From Blastocatellia bacterium (GTDB lineage Bacteria; Acidobacteriota; Blastocatellia; UBA7656; JADIYM01): DNA of 64,000 bases. The position numbers were made by a program, and so were the translations under genes. A model generated the notes under the pieces. It worked only from the letters and a program-made list of their open reading frames with translations, had not been told where the DNA came from and did not search any database. This document shows, in pieces, positions 17,579-25,848 of this stretch. Every line of letters starts with the position of its first letter. Position 1 is the first letter of the stretch. Where the stretch lies: contig JAJTWZ010000007.1 in NCBI GenBank assembly GCA_021463145.1, forward strand, positions 41,318 to 105,317. The letters run 5' to 3'.

Positions 17579-18460
17579 ATGCGAGGAACAGAGACGAGCC
17601 GTCGAGGATCCGCAGAGGGAACCGACCTCGGCTTCTCGGTGAGGAGTATCGCGCCGAATCTGGTCGAACGGGAGGATGGTGTCTGGTCCTGCGCGGGCGA
17701 AGCACGGCTGAGTTACCCGGACGGAGCGCACAATCTGTGCTTCGACATCGAGGCGGGATCATTCTGGTACCTCCATCGGAACGAGGTCATTCTCCGCGCC
17801 ATTCGCCGGCATCCTCCGGCCGGAACCGTCTTCGACGTCGGTGGCGGCAACGGCTTCGTGACCGTTGCGCTGCGCGATGCGGGTTTTCCTTCCCTCCTTG
17901 TGGAGCCGGGTGAGGACGGAGTGCGAAACGCGGTGATGCGGGGACTTCGGCCAGTTGTGCAGTCGACCATCGACGATGCCGGTTTTGCGGATGGATCGTT
18001 TCCTGCGGCCGGCCTCTTCGACGTCGTCGAGCACATTGAGGACGACCGTGGATTTCTCGAACGCCTGCGCACGCTTCTCGAGCCCGGCGGCCGGCTGTAC
18101 GTCACGGTTCCGGCGCTCTCGTGGCTCTGGTCATCGGAGGACTCCAGGGCCGGTCACTACCGCCGCTATACGATTGAGACAATGACCTCGCTGCTCGTGA
18201 CGAGTGGCTTCACTGTCGAGTTCGCGACGTACTTTTTCGGGTTTCTCGTGTGGCCGCTGTTCCTGCGCCGCTCGATTCCAAGCCGCCTGGGCCTGCGCGA
18301 CGGGACCGGTCACGAGTACGCCGCGGAGCACGCGCCTCCATCCAGGCGACTTCGGAGACTGATCGACGGGTGGTCGCGGGCCGAGCTGGATCGCCTCGAC
18401 GCCGGCGCTCCGATCCGTCGAGGCACCAGTTGCATCGTGGTCGCGCGGTCGAATCGCTGA
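17579..18460 (+). CDS. Class I SAM-dependent methyltransferase
   Basis: A 293-residue protein with motif I VFDVGGGNGFVTVAL, LLVEPGEDGVRNAVMRG and LFDVVEHIEDDRGFL. The YVTVPALSWLWSSEDSRAGHYRRYT segment is characteristic of methyltransferases found beside glycosyltransferases. It is divergent from the glycan cluster and shares a 1-nt stop/start overlap (TGATG) with the large membrane protein that follows. It is probably part of surface-glycan or lipid-linked sugar modification. Confidence 0.85.
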   Translation: MRGTETSRRGSAEGTDLGFSVRSIAPNLVEREDGVWSCAGEARLSYPDGAHNLCFDIEAGSFWYLHRNEVILRAIRRHPPAGTVFDVGGGNGFVTVALRDAGFPSLLVEPGEDGVRNAVMRGLRPVVQSTIDDAGFADGSFPAAGLFDVVEHIEDDRGFLERLRTLLEPGGRLYVTVPALSWLWSSEDSRAGHYRRYTIETMTSLLVTSGFTVEFATYFFGFLVWPLFLRRSIPSRLGLRDGTGHEYAAEHAPPSRRLRRLIDGWSRAELDRLDAGAPIRRGTSCIVVARSNR

Positions 18461-20295
18461 TGGAAGGTCTGGACGCCAGACCAGAAGGCAGCGAGGCCGA
18501 CGGCTTCGCCCGTCGTGTCGCCACGGAGGACGCACCGGCGCCTGCGGCGGCAGTTTCGTGGAGGCCCGCGGCGCGCATCGCGGGATGGATTTTCGTTCTG
18601 ATGTTTTCCGGTCTGGCCGAGACATTCGACGGCTTCCGGATTCAGAACTACCCGCCGTTTTCGTGGATCGCCCAGGGCGAGCTGATGCTCTGGATCGGCA
18701 CGGCATTGCTTCTCGTCCCTGGATCTGTCCTGATCGGGTTAGGGTACGCGGATTCGATATCGCCGTTGCTCCGGCGCGCCGCCCGGCAAGTCGATGGGCT
18801 CGGCTCTCGAGGGCGCCGGATAGCGGTTATCATCGCGTTCCTGGTCTTTACCTCGATCGCCTGGGCTGGAAACACGTTCGTGCTCGGTGGTTTTCCCGTC
18901 ACCGATGACGAGTACGCCGCGAGGTTCGGCGGACAGGTGATTGCGTCGGGTCACACTATGGTCCCTGTGCCTGCGTTTGCCGACGCCATTCCGATGCTCT
19001 TCCTCTTTGTGAGAGACGGTTACTTTACGAGCATGGACTGGTTGGGGCCGCAAATCGTCTGGGCCGTTTCGGAGTGGACCCACACTGGCAATCTCGTCTG
19101 GGCGGTACTTGCCGCTGTGGCTTTCGTAGCGGTGGCCGTTACTTGCGGTGTTCGACTTGGGTCCCGGTGGGCAGTTGTAGCCGGCGCGTTCTTCGCCCTT
19201 TCGCCGATGGGGCTCGCGCTCTCGTTCTCGTCGCACGCGCACCTGGCTTCACGGGCTTTCTTCGCCCTTGCCCTCGCATTCCTTGCGGTTGCGATGTCCA
19301 GGGAACGGGCCCGGCCGGCGTGGTTCCTTTTCGGCCTTTCAATCGGCATCAGTTTTCTGTGCCGCCCGTTCGAGACTGCGTTCCTCGGGCTCCCGATCGG
19401 GTTGGACCTCCTGTGGCGCGCCGTGCGCCGCGAGCAACGCGCGATCGAGGGGCTCGGGGCCACACTGGCTGGAGCGGCAGCTCCTATTGCCGTCTTCTGC
19501 GCGTACTCGTGGCTCGTGACGGGCAATCCGCTCGTTCCGCCGCGTTTCGTTCCGGGTGCCGCAATTCCATCGGAACTCCCGGTCGAGTCTACGTGGAGCC
19601 GGTTCGGAAACGGCGTGGCATTCAACGCGCTTCTGCTCTCGGTATGGTTTCTCGGTCCCATGGGCGTGGTTCTGGCAATTCTTGGAGCGTGGCGCGACCG
19701 CTTCACACGTCTTCTTGTTTTCGGAATCGGCTCGGTGCTTGCCCTCAACCTGTTTCACGACAATTTCGGTATTCACACGGTAGGACCGATTCACTATTCG
19801 GAGTGCGTCGTGCCGCTTGCAATCCTCGCAACCGAAGGAATGTGGGCGACCGCGCAGCGCGCGAGAGAAAACGGCGTCGACTTCGGGCCGATCGCAAGTG
19901 CTGTGGTGGTCGTTCTCGTACTCGCAATGGGAGCGTTCAACGTCGTCAATGGCGTCGGCCTCAGACGACAGGCGGACATCCAGGCCGGAGTTTACGACAA
20001 GGTCGAGTCCGAAGTGCCCGAAGGATCCGGCAAGGCAATCGTGCTCGCCCCGACCTTCGCGAGTATCTGGAAACGCGACGCGACGTTCGTTGAGACTGGC
20101 TCGTGGGTCTTCGTCTGGAAGCGGCCCCGTCCCGACTTCAGCGACGACGTGATGATCCTTCACGACGTGCCGGGCATCGAAGCGCGTCTCGGACGGGCAT
20201 TTCCAGATCGGCGAATATACCGGGTGCTCGCGGGAAGGACCGGCACGGACTTCGAAATCGTGCCCGTCTCTTACGCTCAGTCCGGGGGTTCCTGA
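18460..20295 (+). CDS. Multi-spanning GT-C-like membrane protein
   Basis: A 611-residue protein with about 11-12 membrane helices. The first periplasmic loop holds an acidic motif (GGFPVTDDEYAARFGG) at the position where GT-C glycosyltransferases such as ArnT and PMT have their catalytic DE motif. A soluble C-terminal part of about 120 residues (EVPEGSGKAIVLAPTFASIW onward) follows the last helix. It probably transfers a sugar from a polyprenyl-phosphate donor outside the membrane, fed by a GT2 like the one at 16397-17326. The start at 18460 overlaps the methyltransferase stop. Its 3' end overlaps the convergent DUF4440 gene by 19 nt. Confidence 0.75.
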   Translation: MEGLDARPEGSEADGFARRVATEDAPAPAAAVSWRPAARIAGWIFVLMFSGLAETFDGFRIQNYPPFSWIAQGELMLWIGTALLLVPGSVLIGLGYADSISPLLRRAARQVDGLGSRGRRIAVIIAFLVFTSIAWAGNTFVLGGFPVTDDEYAARFGGQVIASGHTMVPVPAFADAIPMLFLFVRDGYFTSMDWLGPQIVWAVSEWTHTGNLVWAVLAAVAFVAVAVTCGVRLGSRWAVVAGAFFALSPMGLALSFSSHAHLASRAFFALALAFLAVAMSRERARPAWFLFGLSIGISFLCRPFETAFLGLPIGLDLLWRAVRREQRAIEGLGATLAGAAAPIAVFCAYSWLVTGNPLVPPRFVPGAAIPSELPVESTWSRFGNGVAFNALLLSVWFLGPMGVVLAILGAWRDRFTRLLVFGIGSVLALNLFHDNFGIHTVGPIHYSECVVPLAILATEGMWATAQRARENGVDFGPIASAVVVVLVLAMGAFNVVNGVGLRRQADIQAGVYDKVESEVPEGSGKAIVLAPTFASIWKRDATFVETGSWVFVWKRPRPDFSDDVMILHDVPGIEARLGRAFPDRRIYRVLAGRTGTDFEIVPVSYAQSGGS

Positions 20296-20690
20296 CCGCG
20301 CGATATCGCCGGATAGGCCGGAAACTCGCATCGATGGACGAGCTTCCACGACTCGTGACCTCTGGTCCAGACGGACGTCGAGACGACGATGTCCGCGTCG
20401 AATGGCATTCCGCGATACGTTCCCGCGACGATCGCAAGATATGTCACGATCTCGACGTCCGGCGAGACGGCAGTCAACTCGAATTCGCGGAACTCGAAGC
20501 CTTCGATACGCATTGCGGAGACGGCATCGATTACTTCGTCGCGCGAGCGCATGCCCCAGGGGCCGGCGTGTAGTGCCCGGGCGTCCATCAATGCCTCGAG
20601 CGCGCCTCGGTCGGCCGAAACGTAAGCGTTCCAGAGCCGCCGTTCCCGCGCCAGAGCGACGTCGCGCGATGACGAAGAACCGCCGCTCAC
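20277..20690 (-). CDS. DUF4440/SnoaL-like (NTF2-fold) protein
   Basis: A 137-residue protein with the NTF2-like cone-fold pattern: LWNAYVSADRGALEALMD, a GMRSRDEVIDAVSAMRIEGFEFREFELTAV core, then YLAIVAGTYRG and VSTSVWTRGHESWKLVHRCEF. Such proteins often bind small ligands or act as enzymes or regulators; no specific activity is visible. The ATG overlaps the dnaE stop by 4 nt, so it would be made with the replicative polymerase, an unusual pairing. Confidence 0.82.
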   Translation of the reverse strand: MSGGSSSSRDVALARERRLWNAYVSADRGALEALMDARALHAGPWGMRSRDEVIDAVSAMRIEGFEFREFELTAVSPDVEIVTYLAIVAGTYRGMPFDADIVVSTSVWTRGHESWKLVHRCEFPAYPAISRGQEPPD

Positions 20691-23600
20691 CGTGAGGTGG
20701 CAGCCGATTGCAGTGCCGACGTTCGTTTTCGCGTCCTGATCTCGACGTTGCTTTCAGGACAGATCCGGCGAAGCTCGTTTTTGAGTTCCGGCGTCAATGA
20801 AACGCTTACGAAGGCATTCGGCTGAATGCGGGCTCGAGACCCATCCGGCAGCAGCAGGACGAACTCGACTCCGCACTCGCCGCGGTGCATATCGAGCAGC
20901 TTCTGTAGTTCTTCGATGCGGTCATGGGTCATGGCCGCCGATGGCGCGTGGATCGCGATGGCGCGCGCCTCGCGCAACCGGATGTCGTCAAGCTGCCGGA
21001 CTTCGTCCGCCACGATCGTGCAGGTGCCGTCGTCGGTTCGCTCGAGACGGCCGGTCACGAGGACGGCCGCTTCCGCGACAATGAGGCGCGTGAACTTCTT
21101 GTAGGCCTCCGGCCAGGCCACGACTTTCACGCCGCCCGACCCATCCTGCAACCTGAAGAGAGCGAACTTGTCGTCCTTCTTGGTTTTCCGCACCGCGAGA
21201 TCGCCGATCATTCCACCGACTGTCACGGTCTGTCCCGCTGCAACGCTCGCGAGTCCCTCGACGTCGGAAGTCGCGAACTCGTCGAGCTCGTCCCGGAACC
21301 GTGCCAGCGGATGACCGGTGATGTAGAAGCCGAGCGTCTCCTTTTCGTAGGTCAGCAGGTCGAGCGTCGACCACTCCTCTACGTCCGGAAGGACCGGATC
21401 GAGCGCCTCGGTCTCGACACCCGCCATCGCGAAAAGTCCGACCTGTCCGGTTGCACGGTCGCGCTGCGCCCTCGCGCCCGACTCGACGGCAGAGTCTATG
21501 GCAACGAATAGCTGCCGCCGCCGTTTCCCGAACGCATCGAACGCGCCAGCCTTGATGAGGCACTCGACGACGCGCTTGTTCAGTGATTTCGAGTCGACAC
21601 GTTCGCAGAGATCGTGCATCGACCCGAATGAACCTCCAGACTTGCGGGCTTCGAGGATCGCCGAAACTGCTGACTGACCAAGGCCCTTGATCGCCGTCAG
21701 TCCAAACCGAATCTGTCCACCCGAGGGGGTGAAAAGGAATGTGCTGACGTTGATGTCCGGCGGAAGAACCTCGATTCCATCGGCGCGAAGCTCGGCGATG
21801 TAGCGCGCTACCTTGTCCGAGTTGTCGAGTTCGTTCGAAAGCACGGCCGACCAGAAGTGCGTCGGATAGTGCGACTTCAAGTAGGCTGTCTGATAGGCGA
21901 GCAGGGCATATGCGACCGAGTGCGACTTGTTGAAGGCGTAATCCGCAAAGCCCTCGAGCATCTGCCACAGTTTCTCGAGCTTGGCCCGGTTGAAACCACG
22001 CTCAGAGGCCATCTCGATGAACTTGGCCTTGTGAGTATCAAGTTCGTCGCGCTTTTTCTTGCCCATGATCCGGCGGACCAGGTCAGCCTCGCCGAGCGTA
22101 TAGCCGGCCAGGCATTGGAAGATCGCCATGACCTGTTCCTGGAACACGACAATGCCGAGAGTCGGCCCGAGAATGTCCTTGAGAACAGGGAAGTCGAAGG
22201 TGACCTTCTTGCGCCCGTGGCGCCGATCGATGAAGTCGTCGACCATACCCGAATCGATCGGACCGGGCCGGTAGAGCGCGTTGAGCGCTGCAAGGTCATC
22301 GATGCCTTCGGGCCCGAGCTTGCGGCAGATCTCCCTCATCCCTCCGGATTCGAACTGGAAGATCGCATCGGTGCGCCCGTCGGCGAAGATCTTCAGGGTC
22401 TCGGAGTCGTCGAGCGGTATCTTCGAGAGGTCCAGTCGCGCTCCGGTCTCGCGCTCGATCGTTGAGAGGCAGTCCTCGATGACCGTCAGCGTGGTCAGCG
22501 CAAGGAAGTCCATCTTCAACATGCCGGTCTTTTCGAGATCCGACATCGCATACTGCGTCGTGATTTCGTCTTTCGCCGATTTGTAGACGGGAACCAGCTC
22601 GTGAATTGGCTGCGGCGAGATGACGACGCCTGCGGCGTGTACGGAGGCGTGTCGCGAGCAGCCCTCGAGCCTCTTGGCCAGGTCGATGAGCTGCCGAACC
22701 TGCTCGTTCTTTTCGATCTCTTCCCGAAGTTCCGGGTTCTGTTCGATCGCTCCCTCGATGGTGAAGTTGCGGCCGCGAACCGGGGGCGGGATCATCTTCG
22801 CGATCCGGTCTACCTCGGCAAACGGGATCTCCAGCGTGCGACCGACATCCTTGATGGCGGCTTTCGAGGCCATGGTTCCAAACGTAATGATCTGCGACAC
22901 GTGGTCGCGACCGTAGTAGTCGGAAACGTACTTGATGACCTCCCCGCGTCCGCGGACGCAGAAGTCGATGTCTATGTCGGGCATCGAGATACGCGCCGGG
23001 TTGAGGAATCGCTCGAACAGCAGGTCGTACTGCAACGGATCGACGTCGGTGATTCTCAGGCAGTAGGCGACGAGCGAGCCCGCGGCGCTGCCTCGACCCG
23101 GTCCAACGGGAATGTGCTGTTCCCTCGCGAAGCGGATGAAATCCCAGACGATGAGGAAGTAGCCCGGGAAGCCCATTTCGTCGATGACCCGCAGCTCTCG
23201 CTCCAGCCGTTCCTCGTACTCGTCGCGCGAGTGCTTTCTGCCCGCCGTATTGCGGATGTTGGCATCCCAACGTTCGTCCAGCCCGAGCCGGGCGACTTCA
23301 GCGAGATATGACGCGACGGAGTGACCGTCCGGAACCCGGAAGTTCGGAAGGTGGTGCTCGTTCTCGGGGAGCTTCAGATTGCAGCGCTCGGTAATGCGTA
23401 CCGTGTTCTCGAGCGCTTCCGGCAGATCGGCCCCGAACAGCTCCCACATCTCCTCCTGGGACCTGAAATAGTGATCCGGGCTGTAATGAAGATTCACCTG
23501 ACTCACCGGCTTGCCGGTACCGATCGCGAGGAGAGTTCGGTGCGCCTCGAAGTCCTCCCGGTTCAGGAAGTGCGAGTCGTTCGTCACGGCCAGCGGGACG

Positions 23601-24205
23601 CCGGTTCGCGCGGAAATGTCGAACAGACCCCGATTTACGCGATCTTGAACCTCGATGCCCGATTGTTTCTGGACTTCGAGGAAGTAGTTGCCCTTGCCCA
23701 GAATCTCCTGGAAAAGGCAGGCCTGCTTCTCGGCTTCCTCGATCTGCTCGTGAATGACGAGTTGCGACGGCACACCAGAGAGACAGGCGGAGAGCCCGAT
23801 CAGCCCCTTGCTGTGCTCGGCGAGCAGTTCGCGGTCGATACGCGGCTTGTAATAGTAGCCCTGGGTGTAACCGAGGCTCGTAAGCTTTACCAGATTCCTG
23901 TAACCGTCCAGGTCGGCTGCGAGCAGAATCAGGTGATTCACGCCTTTGGGCCGGGTTGGCTCAGCTCTGTCCTTGTGATTGCCGCGTGCGATGTAGACTT
24001 CGCATCCGACGATCGGCTTCACGCCGACCTTGTTCATCTCGTTGTAGAAGGAGATCGCCCCGAACATGTTGCCGTGGTCGGTCATCGCCACAGCCGGCAT
24101 GTTCATCTCAGCGGCTCTTGCCGCGAGCTTCTTGATCTGAATAGCGCCATCGAGAAGGCTGTAGTCAGTGTGAAGGTGAAGGTGAACGAACTGCTTGCCA
24201 GCCAT
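20687..24205 (-). CDS. dnaE: DNA polymerase III alpha subunit
   Basis: A 1172-residue replicative polymerase of the DnaE1 type. The N-terminal PHP domain starts with FVHLHLHTDYSLLDGA and keeps its His residues. The palm holds the catalytic aspartates in MPDIDIDFCVRGRGEV (about D410 and D412) and GRGSAAGSLVAY, followed by tandem helix-hairpin-helix and an OB-fold (VTVGGMIGDLAVRKTKKDDKF). The ATG at 24205 is chosen over one 9 nt upstream because AGGA stands 8 nt before it. It is transcribed divergently from a membrane-protein gene across 41 nt. Confidence 0.97.
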   Translation of the reverse strand: MAGKQFVHLHLHTDYSLLDGAIQIKKLAARAAEMNMPAVAMTDHGNMFGAISFYNEMNKVGVKPIVGCEVYIARGNHKDRAEPTRPKGVNHLILLAADLDGYRNLVKLTSLGYTQGYYYKPRIDRELLAEHSKGLIGLSACLSGVPSQLVIHEQIEEAEKQACLFQEILGKGNYFLEVQKQSGIEVQDRVNRGLFDISARTGVPLAVTNDSHFLNREDFEAHRTLLAIGTGKPVSQVNLHYSPDHYFRSQEEMWELFGADLPEALENTVRITERCNLKLPENEHHLPNFRVPDGHSVASYLAEVARLGLDERWDANIRNTAGRKHSRDEYEERLERELRVIDEMGFPGYFLIVWDFIRFAREQHIPVGPGRGSAAGSLVAYCLRITDVDPLQYDLLFERFLNPARISMPDIDIDFCVRGRGEVIKYVSDYYGRDHVSQIITFGTMASKAAIKDVGRTLEIPFAEVDRIAKMIPPPVRGRNFTIEGAIEQNPELREEIEKNEQVRQLIDLAKRLEGCSRHASVHAAGVVISPQPIHELVPVYKSAKDEITTQYAMSDLEKTGMLKMDFLALTTLTVIEDCLSTIERETGARLDLSKIPLDDSETLKIFADGRTDAIFQFESGGMREICRKLGPEGIDDLAALNALYRPGPIDSGMVDDFIDRRHGRKKVTFDFPVLKDILGPTLGIVVFQEQVMAIFQCLAGYTLGEADLVRRIMGKKKRDELDTHKAKFIEMASERGFNRAKLEKLWQMLEGFADYAFNKSHSVAYALLAYQTAYLKSHYPTHFWSAVLSNELDNSDKVARYIAELRADGIEVLPPDINVSTFLFTPSGGQIRFGLTAIKGLGQSAVSAILEARKSGGSFGSMHDLCERVDSKSLNKRVVECLIKAGAFDAFGKRRRQLFVAIDSAVESGARAQRDRATGQVGLFAMAGVETEALDPVLPDVEEWSTLDLLTYEKETLGFYITGHPLARFRDELDEFATSDVEGLASVAAGQTVTVGGMIGDLAVRKTKKDDKFALFRLQDGSGGVKVVAWPEAYKKFTRLIVAEAAVLVTGRLERTDDGTCTIVADEVRQLDDIRLREARAIAIHAPSAAMTHDRIEELQKLLDMHRGECGVEFVLLLPDGSRARIQPNAFVSVSLTPELKNELRRICPESNVEIRTRKRTSALQSAATSR

Positions 24206-24246
24206 TACGGGCATCCTGTAAGACGTTTCGGGGGGATCCCACCTCG

Positions 24247-25848
24247 GTGGGAGATTCCATTGAGCAACAAGAACTGGTGTCAGTGCAAGCCCATGACCAC
24301 AACCTGTTGAAGATGCCGTATCTTAGGGACAGAGCCGTCGTGGCCGCGGCATTCGTTCTGTCGCGCCTCATTGCATTTGGCCTTGGCGTGCGCTTCGACG
24401 CCGGCACGGTCGAGACTCACTGGCAGTTCCTGGACGGCCGTCTGCTGGAGTCGGACCTTGGCGCGAGCCTGTGGAACCTGCACTGTCAGCCGCCGTTGAT
24501 GAACGCGTTCTACGGCATCGTCGCGAAACTGTCGCCTGCAGATCGGGGAACGGCTCTCGCGTGGATACTGTTCGCACTGCTCGGTCTTGCGGCCGCCCTC
24601 CTGGTTTACGAACTCGCTTCCAGGTTTGGAAACCGGCGCGTTGCCTGCATCGTTGCGTGCGTGTTTACGCTGAACCCAGCTGCGATTCTTTTCGAGAACG
24701 TCCTCTTCTACCCACATCTGGTAATGGTCTTGTTCTGTGTGGCGGCGTTCGCACTCGACCGTGCGATCGGTGACAAAGGAAAGCGTTGGATGTTCGTTTT
24801 CTTTGCGCTGGTCGCGTCAATTGCCCTGACGAGATCAACGTATCACCTCGTGTGGGTGTTCGCGTTGGCGACTGCCGTGGTTGCACTGGCTACGCCAGAG
24901 GTGAGGCGAACTGCGACGCTTGCCGCGATCCTTGCCATTGTCGCTGTTGGGGCCTGGTACGCCAAGAACCTGGCGCTGGTAGGCCAGTTCTCTGCGAGCA
25001 CCTGGATGGGGATGAGTCTGGGCAAATTCACGTCGAACGCAGTTGGCGAATCTGTCATAGAGCGGCACATTCAGGACGGCTCCGTGACACCGATCTTCTC
25101 GATTCCTCCGTTCAGCCCATTAGACGAGTATTCGCGCTTCGTGACGCCGACTGCTGGCGGCCATCCCGCACTGACTGCCATCAGGAAGACGAACGGGGCC
25201 TCCAACTACAACAACTTCGCATATGTGGAGGTCTCGGACCGCTATCTCCGGGACGCATTGGTTGTCATTCGAGCGGAACCGGCCATGGCGTTCGAGGGCC
25301 AGATCGACTCATGGGGCACCTACTTCCAGCCGAGCAGTCAGTATCACCATTTCATCGGCGCCGTGTTCTCTCGGACTGGATATCATCAGACGAACGTGGT
25401 GGCGCTGGCTCCGTATGAGGCATTCTGGAACGGCACTGTCGGCTTACAACTCGGCAACCCTCCTGCCGACGGCGAGTTGCTCTCGTATGCGAAGCCGGCG
25501 TTTCGCACTCGTAGGATCGCCAGCGTCTCCTGGACTTCCGTTGTTGGCACGCTTGCTATTGCTCTGCTCGTTCCGATGTCGATTCTCTGCAACCGGCGGA
25601 CAGGACGTTACGACCGCCGCCAGGTAGCTCTCGCCGCCTTCTGCATCGCGAATGTGTTGTTCGCCGCGGTTGTCGGCAATGCGATCGAGGTTGGCGAGAA
25701 CCAGCGCTTCAGGTTTGAGACGGAGGCGCTCTGGTGGATTCTGGTCGCGATGCTCGCCTCTCGCGCCGTGGGAGCCGCCGTTGGATCGAGCCGGAAGATC
25801 AGTCCAGACTCAGACGTTTCTTCTTCAGCAACAGACCCTGCCGGCTGA
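24247..25848 (+). CDS. Polytopic membrane protein, possible GT-C glycosyltransferase
   Basis: A 533-residue protein with roughly 10 membrane helices and a large soluble loop near residues 255-400 (VIERHIQDGSVTPIFSIPPF through ASNYNNFAYVEVSDRYL). The first loop has RFDAGTVETHWQFLDGRLLE, reminiscent of the ArnT/PMT type, but the DE motif is not clear. The GTG at 24247 has a GGGGGGA stretch upstream; an ATG at 24313 is another possible start. It ends 50 nt inside the convergent sigma-54 activator gene. Its context (glycan genes) supports a sugar-related role. Confidence 0.65.
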   Translation: MGDSIEQQELVSVQAHDHNLLKMPYLRDRAVVAAAFVLSRLIAFGLGVRFDAGTVETHWQFLDGRLLESDLGASLWNLHCQPPLMNAFYGIVAKLSPADRGTALAWILFALLGLAAALLVYELASRFGNRRVACIVACVFTLNPAAILFENVLFYPHLVMVLFCVAAFALDRAIGDKGKRWMFVFFALVASIALTRSTYHLVWVFALATAVVALATPEVRRTATLAAILAIVAVGAWYAKNLALVGQFSASTWMGMSLGKFTSNAVGESVIERHIQDGSVTPIFSIPPFSPLDEYSRFVTPTAGGHPALTAIRKTNGASNYNNFAYVEVSDRYLRDALVVIRAEPAMAFEGQIDSWGTYFQPSSQYHHFIGAVFSRTGYHQTNVVALAPYEAFWNGTVGLQLGNPPADGELLSYAKPAFRTRRIASVSWTSVVGTLAIALLVPMSILCNRRTGRYDRRQVALAAFCIANVLFAAVVGNAIEVGENQRFRFETEALWWILVAMLASRAVGAAVGSSRKISPDSDVSSSATDPAG

